Notes: generated from the letters alone by a model not told the origin. A stretch of 64,000 nt of DNA from Diadema setosum (GCF_964275005.1 NC_092692.1:12448764-12512763), one strand, 5' to 3'. Counted from the first letter of the stretch, positions 38,250-51,870 are shown. A program made the numbers and translations.

Positions 38250-40183
38250 GGAATGGTTATGTGTCTCTGCAGATGTGGAATGGTTCAACAATGCATGCAA
38301 AGGGCAGATGTAAAGTCATGACGTGTAATCCAGCCACACAGAAGTACAATGTGGGGTTTGTGATAGTCGAGGAAGACTTTACACTCCTTTTGAGTAAAGC
38401 AATGGCAGAAAAAATGGGTATCATAACAGTGAACTGTGATTCCATTGAGCAAGTCCACTCAGTTAGACAGACTGATTTCACGGAGGAGCACTCTGATGTC
38501 TTCTCGTCATCATGAGTTGGGACATTGTCAGGTGATGAAGTCCACTTGTTGATTGAAGAAAATGCACAGCCAGTCATCTGTCCATCTAGAACTGTGCCCG
38601 AGTCACTGAAGGCAGCAGTGAAGGAGGAGCTCGACAATCTTCAACGCAGAGGCATGATTGGAGAAGTGCATATAAAACCAACGGACTGGGTCAGCCAGAT
38701 GTCAGTCGCTCAGAAGAAGTCTGGAAAAGTCAGAATTTGTCTGGATCCAAGGCCATTGAATGTGGTGTTGAAAAGAGAGCACTTCCCTCTACCGATACGC
38801 GATAACATACTACCAGAGTTGGTTACTGCTAGTCTGTTTTCAGTCTGTGCTCTCAAAGATGGTTATTTCAACTGTGCCTTAGATGAAAACTGAAGTCTGC
38901 TTACTGTACTACATTTGCCACACCATGGGGAAGGTATAGATGGAAGAGATTGCCTTTCGGACTCAAGGTGAGCAGTGAGATCCTCAAGAAGAAACTGCAT
39001 CGGGCACTAGAAGGCCTCAGTGGAGAACGTTGTTGTGTTGGTATTATGTTTGTTAAGTCTTTGCTGTGATGAGTCTTGAGCAAAGACTAACCTGCCAGCT
39101 GTAGCTGGATGTAATACGATTCCACTCCATGTGCGGAGAAAAACTCACTGGAAAACCTGCTGAATAAAGACACTCTCTCAGCCTTAGAATCGTCTCAACA
39201 ACGCATCTTCATTTCTAAGCATTCCCACTCCAAATCAACGGCATCTAAATGCATGTCAGTTGTGTTGCTGATGAAATCACATACTTGCCAACTCTACCGC
39301 TTTGGGCGGTAGACTACCGCTTTTTAGAGGTTTTGACCGGCTACCATCACCCCTAACGCGCAAGCGCGCTTGGGCTTGGTCGCTTCGCTCCCTTGCAAAA
39401 TCTACCTCTTCAGGATTTCAAAATGTTGGCAAGTATGAAATCAACATGTGGGGTAGTGATGAAGCAGAACACAATGCTCATCCATGTGAACTGTTGCAGA
39501 GTTGTCATGATGTCGGCATCGTGCTCAACAAGGAGAAGTGTCGATTTGGGTGAATTCTTGGACACATCATCTCAAGCTCTGGGTTGAAGCCAGATCTATC
39601 AAAGGTGGAGGCTATCTTGAAGATGACTGCCCAAACCAACAAAGATGACATCGATTGTCTACGAGGCATGGTAAACTACCTAGCCCGGTATCTCCCGAAT
39701 CTCTCTGACGTAATGCAACCTCTGAATGAGTTGTCACGCAAAAACGTTGCCTGGAACTGGGATGCTAACCATGACGAGGCATTCAGAAAGCTGAAACAGT
39801 TGCTGACAGAAGCACCAGTGCTGACGTACTACAACCAGGCAAAAGAATTGGTCATACACACGGATGCCAGTGCACTTGGCCTAGGTGCAGTGATGATGCA
39901 GGGAGGCAGACCGATAGCTTATGCCAGCAGAGCTCCGAAGGATGCTGAGTTTCGGTACTCGGTGATCGAGAAAGATGTTCGCAATAGTCTTCGCACTCGA
40001 GAAGTGGAACCAGTTCACATTTGGTCGGGAAGTCACAGTTTACTCAGACCACAAGCCTCTGGAGAGCATCATCAAAAAGCCATGGTGTCAGAGTGGTTCA
40101 ACTGTCCACATCACTCTGAAGAACAGAAGGGACTAGGACAAGGATTAATCCACGCAAGAAACAGGCCAGACCGTTTCATTTGA
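38250..40183 (+). pseudogene. Ty3/gypsy pol fossil (protease end, reverse transcriptase, RNase H)
   Basis: Reverse-transcriptase features (KVRICLDPRPLN, HFPLP) are followed downstream by an RNase H region (VIHTDASALGLGAV). Broken fossil interrupted by a small TIR insertion. Confidence 0.85.
39280..39437. mobile_element. 158-bp TIR element nested in the gypsy pol fossil
   Basis: Exact 13-bp TIRs (CATACTTGCCAAC and complement) and a 6-bp target duplication aaatca (39274-39279 and 39438-39443). The body has a CGCTT/AAGCG-rich hairpin. It must postdate the retroelement. Confidence 0.85.
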
Positions 40184-40517
40184 TACGAGTGGAGAATGCA
40201 TGGAGCTACGTGTACATTAGCATGCAGTACAGTAGCAAAGCAACAGTGTATTGAGATGTACTAACCCAACGTGTCTGTGACATTGCATTGAATGTGCATG
40301 ACTGTATTGTGTGTCCAATGACCTGCATCGGCACTGTTAGCAGAGGGAACAAAAAGTTCAAGAGGTCAAATGACCAGACTGCACAGTGTATGTAGCTGCA
40401 GGTATTGAGAACGCATATGGTGCATGCAAAATACGAACCCAGTGAAAGTGTTGAGTAATTGAGCATACTTGTTGAAAAGATACAGTTTTATGCTAATAGT
40501 TTACATTGTTCATGTGA

Positions 40518-41351
40518 GTGAATGATCAGAGAGTGAACATGGCAAATTTAACCCAACCAGCACCGCTAAATTTGAGTGGTAATCTGTCTGAGAATTGGAA
40601 GAGATTTAAGCAAAGATTCACTCTGTACAATGTTGCTTGTGGAATGTCAAGGAAAGATGATAAAGCACAAACATCAATGTTGTTGCATGTGATAGGTGAT
40701 GCTGCCCTCGATATTTACAATATATTCACATTTGCTGAGGGTGATGAGATGAAATTGGAGAAAGTGTTTGAACAGTTTAAGAAATATTGCACTCCCAAGA
40801 AGAATGTCACATATGAGAGGCATAAATTCTTTGCCAGATCTCAGGGTGTGAGTGAGAACATTGATCAGTATGTCACAGAACTGAGAAATCGTGCACAATC
40901 GTGTGAATTCGGAGAGTTGACTGATGGTTTGATCAGAGATCAGATAATTTGTGGAATCACAGATGGTGGTTTGCGTGAGCGTTTGCTCAGAGAGGATGAT
41001 TTGACACTTCAAAAGGCATTGCAAATTTGTTGTGCTGCTGAAATTACCAGAGCTCAGGCACAAGAGCTTGGTTCAAAGGTAGCTGTGTCAGTCCCTGTTG
41101 ATGCTTTGAACAAAAAGGCAGTCAATCCCACTAAAAAATCAGAAACTCCAAGGTGGAAACAAAAACAAAGTCAAGGTCAGAATTCCAAGGCTTGTGGCAG
41201 GTGTGGCAATCGACATGCCATGAATGCATGCCCTGCACAAGGAAAGGTGTGTAAAAAAATGCGGGAAAATGAATCACATTGCAAAGTGTTGCAAAAGTTG
41301 TGGAGGTGGACCACGATGGTAATACCTATAGACGGAACAGAGAGCATCTGA
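40518..41351 (+). pseudogene. Ty3/gypsy gag fossil
   Basis: Gag-like capsid domain (NWKRFKQRFTLYNVACG) followed by a basic zinc-knuckle region (CGRCGNRHAMNACPA). It lies downstream of the pol fragment, which is abnormal for the family. Confidence 0.85.
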
Positions 41352-41934
41352 GGGCCAGCAGGAGAACCACCTGGTCCAGAGGACCCTGTGCTGGTTACCA
41401 TTAAACCAGAGACAGACTCTCGACCAGTGGAAGTGTTTCCTGTGATGATGCCGGTTCCAGCCCCAGTTCCAGTCCCGGTTCAAGCTTGGTTCCTGTCCCG
41501 GTTCCTGCTCCAGTTCCCGCCCCGATTCCAGCCATGGTTCCAGCAATAGGTCTAGGGTTGCAACACCTACCCGTTCTGGAGACCAGCCCCGTTCCCGCAA
41601 TAACCAGGGTGACATCACATCCGAGGTGTCCAAGCCACAGATCTGCAGTCTGTTTGGACTTTCGCAAAATGTGCTATTTGTTGGACTGACAATATTTACC
41701 TGGACTTTAAACTGTGAACACAACACAAATTAAAATGGACTCACAGTGAACGAACCGCATTATTGCAAACAATACTTCTCAGTGTTTCATGCATACATTT
41801 ATGTGACTGGTCTAGTACATTATAAAGGTCATGTAAACATTATTGGTGATTCATTTTGGAATCTCTGTTTTATCATTGGTTGATATTGACCACCCAAAAG
41901 TATGTCCTTCATTCAAACTCCAAAAAGGGGAGGA

Positions 41935-42133
41935 TGTGACAATATGCTGTTTATGTGACCAAGCTAAATGCCTGATCTATAATGTTCCTGTTGAGAGAGG
42001 GCGACAAACAGAATGCTCTCACATGCAGCTAATAAACACACAAACTGGTCAAGCTGGACCCTGAAAATAAACTTTTCTACAATGTTGGTTCTGTTAACTC
42101 CCTGACTCCTTATCATATACCAAAGATGTAACA
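41935..42133 (+). repeat. 3' LTR of the gypsy fossil
   Basis: About 199 bp, beginning TGTGACAATATGC and ending in TGTAACA, preceded by the polypurine tract AAAAAGGGGAGGA. The start is shared with 38160-38211. Confidence 0.8.
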
Positions 42134-42451
42134 AATGTAACAGCACAAGAGGTTCATACATGCAGTTAGTCATTACATGAGAGAAAGTAGATACTCTGGT
42201 ACTGCAATATTTTAGGAAGTACTGTAATAGCTGTCCGATACAAATATGCTGTGTTTACTCACCTCAGATAGTGTGGACATGACTTTAAAAATGTTTGTAA
42301 CTAGGCTTGTAGTGTATGTGTTTCATAATCAACAGGCTAGAAACTCCTCTTCCCTTAATCCTCTCCTTCTGTTGTGTTATGACCAGTACTGTTATACTCT
42401 ATATTACATTGTAGTACTGTAATAGCTGTCAATGAACATAAATACTCACAG

Positions 42452-45400
42452 TCACCTAGGAGCATGTGGACATACAACTTCAATGATGTTTGAAACAAGT
42501 CCAATGTTGTACATGTTTCCAAGACAACGAGCATGACCACTACGTTGTCTTCTCTTGCCTGGCCTCTTCCGTGAATTCTTTATCTCTGTGGTTTTCTGTC
42601 TGTTGGAGTGGGCACTACACGATTCCTGTGAGTGGACGCGGGCAGAGGTGCGAGACCGCTTGTATCTCTCGTTGGTGGTCTGGTTGCTCAGGGCCAGGTA
42701 GAGGTGATAGGCGGTGAAGGCTGCGATCAGTACGGACAGCAGCGCCAGAGATACCATGATGAAGATGGGCATGGGTCTCTCCATGAAGAGGTGCTGTTTC
42801 GAAAGTGGGAAGAGGTCATGCTTCAATGACAGCTTGCAACAGATAATCAACCTTTGAAAACTGTTGATTATGGTCATGATTCTTAGCTGGATCATGATAT
42901 AAAAAAGCTGCATCCAGCATTACGCTTTAAATTAAAACACAGAAATCAATCAATTCTATTTATCTGTCTATCTAGCTCTCTATCTATCTACCTATCTATC
43001 TAACTAACTATGTATGTATGTATGTATGTATCTATCTATCTACTCAAAGCAACAATTTATAAACTGATTAAATCCTAGATTTAATGGACACACTTTTATA
43101 CATTAAATAAATGGAGAAAAATGAAAGCTTTCCAATGAGTCATGGCTCATCTTTTTTTTTTTTTTTTACAAATTTTCTACAGAGTTCTCTTTTAAAATCT
43201 TGGTATATTGAGTATGTGTTGCTCTCAAATGAATTTAACACTCACTGTTGCCCAAGTGAATGCAGAAACTAGTGGATTATGAAAACACAAATTCAAGAAC
43301 TGAGGGTGGGTGGGCTGCATCATGGATGGTTATCTTTGGTGGGTTTGGCAAAACTGAGTACTAAAGTAACAAAACTGTATGGGCTATGTGACACTGAGCT
43401 AAATTGTAAGCCAGATTTTGAGCAAATTTTGATCAATAGGGTATTGCATTCTTGAATATGGACTCTTAAGAAAATTAAACCAAAGGACTAACAGAATGAC
43501 ATTGCTGCACCATGATCTTTTTTTGTGTGTGTGTTTGTTTGTCCATATTATTCTGATCATATTATACCTATTGCATTCAAGATATTGCAATGTCTCATAG
43601 ACTGGATGCGTGTACATGACATGCAATATGGTTGTCATACAGTCGACTTTGCAAACGTCACATAATTGCCCAATTTGAAGATCTTTTTAAGTCCTCTTCT
43701 CTTTATATTCTATTGATTTTAATCCCTCTTAAGTCAAATTTTTTTGAAGTCGAAGCTATTTCTTCAGACCAAATAGATTCGACTTAGGCAAGGTTGACTG
43801 CATATGCAAATGGGGTTATGGTTACAGTCTCATCTTCAAAGAAATACATTTCTGCTAGATTCAGAACATCAGTGCAGGTTCCAGTGACTTCATAGCTTTA
43901 GGACTCGTTAGGCTGCATTGACTCGACAGGAGACTAATATTATATTCATACCTGGACTGCAACCTGCCAGGTGACAGGCCTAAGATTTCCGTCAGGACCA
44001 ACGTAGCTGGCTCTGAGTAGACCACTGGTCTCGGCAAACAACCTCAGAGTTGAGGCGATGCTGTACGACACGAAGCTTGTGCCAAGGGTGAGGGACAGAA
44101 GGAGGAGCAAGAAATAGCGGACGTTGAGTCCACCAATGCAGTTATTGAGCCAGGTGCAGTGGTGGTCAAAACGATAGACACAGCGATCGCAGGTAACTTG
44201 AAGAGAAAACATGAGAAAAGAATATATGTCATAATTTTTTTTTAACCAAATTTTAGGTTATCCAGCAAAAGAATACTTGGTACAATGTATGAAACTTTTC
44301 ATAACAAAAAAAAAAAAAAAAAAACAACCCACAAACAAAACAAAAACAGATTCTCAACAATATTCAGCATTTAGAATGACAGCGCCTTACCTACTTCATT
44401 ATGTTACTGCAAACACAAGTTTAAGGAATTTGCCAACAGTCAGCTACCGATATACTACCTAGCATATCATGATTATGACATTTACAACTTTATAATGAGT
44501 TTAAGTATGAAGATTGATTTCTTGTGTATATAGATTGAGACACATATATGCATATCATATAAAAAAATCATGAAACAGTTCACTCATTTCAATCAGAATA
44601 TATCAATTAAACAATTATCTAAAACAAAGGACGTTCTTCAGCTGTGGGTTCAAAAACCTTTCCAGATTTTGCTATCCCATGAGAGGTGTTTGCACCACAC
44701 TTAGACCTCGCATAATCTATGCAGTGTAATGCTTACTTATAATACTAGTAAAATCTAATTTTGCTTCACATAATTACTGTCACAAATGTTAAAGAGGAAG
44801 GGGAATGTACACATTGATGTCCATGACATGAGTAGATTTACATGATTAGATTTACAGATTGATATGATTAGATTTATATATTTACATCATGGCTGCAAAG
44901 GAATTCAAAAATTGTTTGATGAAGGGTTTTGTCGTGGCTCACCACAGTGCTTAGATCTGGCAGGCTTTGGAATCCCACATGTCCAGCATTCCTTTCCCGC
45001 GAGATAAAGCTCCTCATCAAACTCGTAGACATCTCCAAAGCGGTACAAAGTGGTCTTGCTTATGACGCCTGGATCGGTCCCGCAGCAGAAGAGGTAAAGC
45101 CAGAGACACCAGACAAACCAGGTGTAGGTTCCTAGGATGACCAGGGGCGGCGCCCCCACCATCGTGGCAACGGGTAAGACCTCCGTGGTGTAGTAGTAGG
45201 CCACAAGAAGGAGAATGATGACGTAGACGTACTTGAAGACTGGGTTTCTGAGAAACGTATGGGACAAGTGATTGCAATGAGGAATAGAAAAGGTACCAAG
45301 CATTAGGAATAACTTGCTAGAATTCACATGTGCAAAAATCAAGACTTCTCAGAGCAGTAATCACCACCACTGTGTAATGTGGGTTTCACAAAGATCTTTA

Positions 45401-48400
45401 TGTTATGATTTGTGTGTGAATTTGCTTCTCTTATCCATCACATTTTTCAGGTGTTAAAACAGTTTGTGCCTAAAAACGCAAATATAGTATAACTACTATT
45501 AAATCCCTCAAGTTCCTTGAAATCGCTTTGAAGGCAGCAGATTAGGCCTATTATCACAGCCCATGTGGAATCATGAAGATCAAACTGCCATTTTGTTTAA
45601 ACAACACTTGATCCCCCCACAAAGAATTATAATAATGGCAACAAAGACACTATACACATTTCTACAATTTTTGCTTGTTAAAGTTATGAATATCATGCAA
45701 CAATGCAGGCAAAACTAGAAATGTCGCTTTGGCGACTGGTATGCCTCCGCCATAATGCATGATTTTCCCAATAGGTCTAGATAGTACATGTGGACAATGT
45801 GTGATTACATTTTCACAAAATTGGCAAAATATTGAAATGACAAGTTTGTCACAAAGGTGTTGAATGTTCACCTTCCTTGACCTAGGTTCAATTGGATGAA
45901 TAGGAGAGCATGTATCTAGGGATTTAAGGACTTAAACTCGACTTTGGCCCATTCATACATTTAGGCGTTGAGTAATTTTCAAGGTACAGGTGTGGAGAAA
46001 AAGTGCAATTTCTGAATTGAATAGTAAATTGTTACCATTTTCATCTCGCCCTTGACCCAAAAAATTCATAAGATAATCACTTTCAGGTAGAACATGCATA
46101 ATATGTACTAAGTTTCAAGATAACTTGAGCCACTTCCGAGATATGGAGGAAAAAGTTAGTTCAGCACTTTCACTTGATCTTTGACCTTTTGACCCTTGAG
46201 GCAAAAAAAGAAGAAAAAAAAAACTTTCCAGAGAATTTCGATTAGGTTACACATGTATGCATACACCAAGTGTAAAAAAAAAAAATAAATAACCCTGCTG
46301 GCATTGCATGATAGGAGGGAAATAGTAAAATTTTGAAGTGTTGCACTTGACCTTTGACCCCATGAACCCTACATTCTCTAGATAATCACTTCCAGTCAGT
46401 ATATGTATATACTATGTTTCATGAAGATACTTTGAACAATTTTCCAAGGTATGGAGAAAAAAAAAGAAGTTTTAATATTTTTACTTGACCTTTTGACCTT
46501 TGACCTTTGACCTCATGACCCAAACTTTCACCAGAGAATCTTAATTGGGTAATACATGTATACACTAAGTTTCAAGAAAATATCTTCAGGCATTCAATAG
46601 ATATGGTGGAAATAGTGAAATTTTATGTATTTGACCCTGACCTTTCGACCTTTGACCTTTGACCTCATGACCCAAACTTTCACCAGAGAATCTTAATTGG
46701 GTAATACATGTATACACTAAGTTTCAAGAAAATATCTTCAGGCATTCAATAGATATGGTGGAAATAGTGAAATTTTATGTATTTGACCTTGACCTTTTGA
46801 CCTTTGACCTTGAGCATGTGCGCCCAAAAGTTGATAGGCACAACTTCACCCCCTAATACACATACATGCCAAGTTTCATTAGGATACCTCAACAGGTTTT
46901 GATAGTTACCTTGTCCACAAAATTCATTACGGACGGACGGAAGGACGGACGGACGGACGGACGGACGGACGGACGGAAGGACGGACGGACGGACGGACGG
47001 ACGGAAGGACGGACGGACGGACAACCCGAAAACATAATGCCTCCGGCACCACTTCGTGGCGGAGGCATAAAAAAAATTATAGTTCCAGCTGAAATTCACA
47101 TTGATAAAATGATGGAAACATGAAAGAAAGCATTTTTTTTTCCCTCTCCCATAATCAAGTCTTACAAGTGATGGATTTTTCCCACAGCGGATGCCTACTG
47201 CAGATTCTGACACTACCAATAAAGTCTACAGTTGTTTAAATCTGCAAACTGTAGTATCCTGAAGTTGTCTTACCTCTTGTACAGGAGATACTCGAGTCCA
47301 TTATTCATTCCATCTTGAACAGATTGGGGTAGTAGCAGACACAACCTTGTCACTATCTGCATTCACAGAAAGAAAGGGTGAAGAGATAGTGAGAGATGGC
47401 ATTGAGAGATGTAAATATATGCAATACAAAACCCATATAATTTTGATTTAAAGAAAAAAATATAATAAAATGATACACCACTTGAAACCACATAATTGTT
47501 CTGAGAAAACAAAAACAAAACAAAAAACCAAAACCTTACAAAGCACAAGATATTAAAAACAAGCATGCAAAACATTCCAGTGAAGATACAGATGCCAACA
47601 GCGACAACTGCTCTGGTCGTATTTTCTCCAAAGACTTTGGGTTAGGGTTATGATTAGGGTTGTGATAGGAGTTTACGTTTACACATAGTTTGATGTAAGG
47701 ATTTAACATGGTTCCGGTTATGTTTCTGGGTAGGTTTAATAATCAGCTTAGTGTGTAGATAATAACAATAACTGACAGTGCATATATAGCGCATAACACA
47801 AAGCGATAATGTCCCTATGCGCTCAAAAAAAAAATGAAAAGATTATACAAAAACATACAATTCCACTTACAGTGATGGTATCGAGCTTCATGTTTGCTTA
47901 TACTGTAAACAAATGCATTTTCAAGGCAGACTTAAATCTACTTATATCAGTAATTTGTCTTAATTTCTGATTTTTAATTAATTTCTGAGGTAAATATTTC
48001 ATGGGAGCAAATGTCATGTATAACCAATGCCAACATCCACATATCAGAATCACAGAGATTCTTGAGAGCTACACAGGAGATAGGCCTACTTATGTGTCAG
48101 ATGCATCTCAATAGGTGAAAATATTTCAAAATCAGGGAGGCTTTCATATTCTTATGTCGAGAAAAGACAGTTTCTGCTTTGCTTTGTTTTGTTTTGTCTT
48201 GGTTTTCTTTTTCCAGAATCAGGGAGACTTGGCAGCTTGAAGCTAAAATTTGAAAGTAAAGCCATGATGCATGTTCTTTGACTTGTCCTAACTTTTCATG
48301 TATGAAATAGTCAAAAGAATATTTCTGGCATATACCTGAATGGAACCTCTTCTAATGCTTCCAATGACTCCATTACGATGAAAATCGGTATCGCCAAGCA

Positions 48401-48464
48401 ACAGAATGTAAGAAGCCACACCAAATGTTACTCCATATGTAATCATTAGAGTCAAGAAATCCAT
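42452..48464 (-). CDS. ZDHHC4: DHHC palmitoyltransferase ZDHHC4, complete, 5 coding exons
   Basis: This is an S-acyltransferase that attaches palmitate to cysteines of membrane proteins. Exons read on the minus strand: 48464-48336, 47356-47274, 45247-44943, 44196-43952, 42793-42452. Phases agree; the total is 1104 nt, or 367 aa (human 344). It opens [16 protein letters not shown], like human MDFLVLFLFYLASV. The cysteine-rich domain spans exons 3-4 ([16 protein letters not shown] then [16 protein letters not shown]), with the catalytic DHHC at about residues 183-186. Membrane segments lie at about 5-24, 75-95, 105-130, 197-220 and 264-290. [10 protein letters not shown] after the last one matches human NQTTNEWYRG (the TTxE motif), which separates it from other DHHC families. 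The tail is basic and lacks the C-terminal KKxx-like ending of the human protein. A HINE-like element (45715-47076) sits in intron 2 and a pogo-like MITE in intron 4. It faces GRID2IP head to head. Confidence 0.93.
42956..43041. repeat. TATC/TATG tetranucleotide repeats
   Basis: Interrupted (TATC)n and (TATG)n runs in ZDHHC4 intron 4. Confidence 0.85.
43640..43800. mobile_element. pogo/Tigger-like MITE
   Basis: CAGTCGACTTTG at the left (preceded by TA) and GGCAAGGTTGACTG at the right form imperfect TIRs. The body has repeated TTAAGTC/GACTTA boxes. It is followed by CATA, so the TA duplication is not exact. It lies in ZDHHC4 intron 4. Confidence 0.7.
45715..47076. mobile_element. HINE/pearl-like element, same family, copy 2
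   Basis: Full-length copy in ZDHHC4 intron 2, with both end hairpins and a long (GGAC)n tract at about 46931-47022. Two core units around 46500-46800 are virtually identical with a period of about 151 bp, showing recent internal duplication. Confidence 0.85.
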
Positions 48465-50002
48465 TTTGAAGACAGTTGCTTTCTTTCAGTGTCATAACTT
48501 CTCTTCAGTCCAACATAGCTGCAGAGTGATGACACAGATGCCTGTAAGCTAGCAGATAATATCATTATGTTCAAATCGAGTAAGGTAATGCACACTTGTA
48601 AATGTTTTTTTTTTTTTTCTGTCATATGAGACATTGTACACAAGGGTAGAAAATGGTATTTTTTTAATTTCCCTGTAGCTGCTTGCTTTCATTTGCTTTG
48701 TAAGTTATAATGCTACTGTACGGTATAAATGCCATCGATTATCTTACCATATACTCACATATTTGAATCATTTATAAAGCACATATACACACACAAAGAA
48801 AGCCATATTAACCGCACATTCTTCATCTCCTTGTGTGGTCTGCCAGCTAGTCAACTCTAAAAACAGAATGATTACAAATCTCTACACTTTTCTGTGAAAT
48901 AATATCTTGCATATGATATAGTTGCATGTAAACCAGGGAGGTGGAATTCCACCTCCCTGATGTAAACTTAGCATTATGTGTATTATGCATCATTGTATAT
49001 TATATAGCAAGTTTAGGACCAATATGCCTCCGTGCCGAAATTCGACCATACGCTATTAAAGTCAAAAGAGGTTTCTGTGACTGAGTCTTTGTACTTGGTC
49101 AAATTTGGATGGCATTTATATGGTTGATTACAGTTTTTTCTAGACATCCATTTGAACTTTTCTAGGGTGGTCCACATGGCAAAACCAAAATGATTAATTT
49201 CTAAGAATAAACACCATTCACTTATTCTGGCAGGACTTCAGTAGTCATGGTAGTCTTGTGTCTTTCACAGTTCAGTTTCACTGAAGAAAGCTGTTTGAAA
49301 AGTTTATTAACTGATAAAAAGGGTTAAAGTTATTTAACTAGAGGCAGAGCTTCTATACTCTAGAATAGAACCTTAAAAAATATGGCCAAATTGTGATATC
49401 AGTCCCCTCTCATTCTGCGTGTGCATCTATACTATGTGCAAAGTCAGTGGAGGTTGAAAGACGTCCCCGTCTATGAGGAAATGAATGGCGGTGAATGGAG
49501 CGGGGACCTATTTTGCGATAAAGCCAAAAATATTAACTTGTGCCGTGGCAATTCAACATCCTTGCTAGGCCAACACTTGCACCTACACAAACAGTCACAA
49601 TCTGCGCTTATCTGCAGTTGATAAACTGGAATAATACATCCAGATATCCAGATTATGTTTGTCACAATATACTTCTTTTTCTACTTCTTCCTACGGTGCT
49701 TCTCATCATTATCAAACTACAAAGCCTGTTCAGCAACTGGATGAGGGTTTTTCTTTGTGGTGACAGTGGATACCATTTGTGCAATACTAAAATAAACTAG
49801 AAATGTCGCTATGGCGACTGGTATGGCTCCGCCATAATGCATGGTTCTCCAAATAGGTCTACATTTGTATAGCACAATGTCTTGACAATGTGTGATGACA
49901 GTTTCACATAACTGGCAAAATATTAAAATGACAGGTTTGTCACAAATGCATTAAATGTTCACTTTCCTTGAACTAGGTTTAATTGGATGATAAGAGTGTA
50001 GG

Positions 50003-50182
50003 CAGGGCTCCACACTAACTTTTATTTTTGGTGGCCCAAAGGTAAACATCCGACCTTTTTTGGTGGCCCGATCAGGCCACCAAATTCTTCATTTCTGAAA
50101 TTTTGGTGGCCCGACGTGCGTTTTTGGTGGTCCCGAGCCACCGTTTTTGGTGGTCCCGGGACACCGTTAGTGTCGAGACCTG
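50003..50182. mobile_element. CAGGGCTC-type MITE, copy 2 (nested)
   Basis: Opposite orientation to 2285-2449, with the same TIRs and GGTGGCCC boxes. It is flanked by an exact 7-bp duplication, gtgtagg (49996-50002 and 50183-50189). Confidence 0.82.
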
Positions 50183-50754
50183 GTGTAGGTATTTGGGGAT
50201 TTGAGGATTTGTACCGAACTTTTGACCCTTTTATAAGTTTAACTTATGAGCTTATAAACTTTGACCTTTTGGCAAGAAACTTCCAAGAGAATCTGAGATT
50301 GGGTAATACATGCATACACTAAGTTTCAAGAAAAAATGCTGCGGGCATTGCATAGATATAAAGAGAGAAATAACATTTTGATGAGTTGACCTTGACCTTG
50401 ACCATTGACCCCTGCCCTTTGACCCATGACCCCTAAATTCCATACATGATCACTGCCATGCAGTCAGTAGGACCTAGGTTTACCTACATGCATATTCCAT
50501 ATATAGGGCCTACCAAGTTCCATGAAGATACCTTAAAATATTTGTGAGATATGGAGAAAAAAGTGAAATTTTAAAATTTTCACTTGACCTTTGACCCTTG
50601 ACTTCATGACCCAAAACTCTCTGGGGAATCTTTATTTGGTAGTTCATGTATACACCAAGTTTCAAGAAACTCCAGACATTGCATAGATGCATTTGACCTT
50701 GACCTTTTGACCTTTGACCTTGAGCATGTGCGCCCAAAAGTTGATAGGCACAAC

Positions 50755-51870
50755 CAAAGAGGTTCTATATAGAGTAAGCGCTCACCATTCAGTGCGTACA
50801 AATGAAAACGGGGCCAATTGAACAGTGGCGCGCGCGCACGAAAGAGGTCGACAACCAGAAGCCTGAACCCGGAAGTGCCTATAGTAATACACGTAAAGTA
50901 CAGCTTCGAAGATGGGGTTGGGTTGGAAAAATCATTCTAATTTTAAGGAAAATCAATGTTTGTCCATATGCCTCCGGATTTTATAAGAGAGATACATTCT
51001 CAACACAGTATACGTGTTTTGATGAAAAAAGGACTTGTTCTGATGTGTCAAATATGTGCCTTAACATGAAGCCAAAATTGCCAAACAGGCATTTCATTCA
51101 TTCATACTACATAATAAAGATTGCAGAAAGGTAAAGTGTATACTCTTTGGTATGGGAGTACTGATTTCACATAATATATGTCACTTAGAAACATCAGACA
51201 CACATACAACACACACTCCCACACACACCCACACAAAACACACACACTCACAACACACACCGGTGCGCACACACACGTACACACCAAACCACATTTTTTT
51301 CAAATTCCCACACACACACACAACACACACATACACAAACACTTTTTTGTTTTTCAATTTCAACACACACACAAACACACACACACAATGCGTATGTGTG
51401 TGTTTGTTGTGGGTGTGCGTGGAAGTGTGTGTTGTATGTGTGTCTGATGTTTCTAAGTGACATATATTATGTGAAATCAGTACTCCCATACCAAAGAGTA
51501 TACACTTTACCTTTCTGCAATCTTTATACGTAGTATGAATGCATGAATGCCTGTTTGGCAATTTTGGCTTCATGTTAAGGCACATATTTGACACGTTTTT
51601 CATCAAAACACGTATAGACATGACATACTGTGTTGAGAATGTATCTCTCTTATAAAATCCGGAGGCATATGGACAAATATTGATTTTCCTTAAAATTAGA
51701 ATGATTTTGCCAACCCAACCCCACCTTCGAAGCTGTACTTTACGTGTATTACTATAGGCACTTCCGGGTTCAGTCTTCTGGGAGTCGACCTCTTTGCTAA
51801 TGGCGGCGGGTCGTTCAATTGGCCCCACTTCTATATGCGAGCGCGCGCTCTTTTCTATAGAACCTCTTTG
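50755..51870. mobile_element. 1.1-kb foldback element, nearly all hairpin (nested)
   Basis: Outer ends are CAAAGAGGTTCTATA and its complement, and an exact 8-bp duplication, ggcacaac, lies at 50747-50754 and 51871-51878. The two arms of more than 400 bp are inverted copies of each other (for example GATACATTCTCAACACAGTA near 50990 and its complement near 51630). They are separated by CA/GT microsatellite at about 51190-51450. No transposase was seen. The 8-bp duplication suggests a hAT-type machinery. Confidence 0.85.

Larger units (their letters stand above)
38160..42133 (+). mobile_element. Ty3/gypsy LTR retrotransposon fossil, broken and rearranged
   Basis: A composite of one partial LTR start (38160-38211), a pol fragment, a gag fragment and a 3' LTR. 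Parts appear in the order pol then gag, so it is rearranged or made of two copies. No integrase was recognised. It is clearly broken, with several interruptions. The two LTR starts differ at about 5 of 52 bases, suggesting an old insertion. A small TIR element sits inside it. Confidence 0.85.

Noticed and set aside
46866-47123. Peptide with [15 protein letters not shown]
   Set aside because: Recurs at 37871 and 51945 as the translated 3' end of HINE-like elements (GGAC tract plus hairpin); not a gene.
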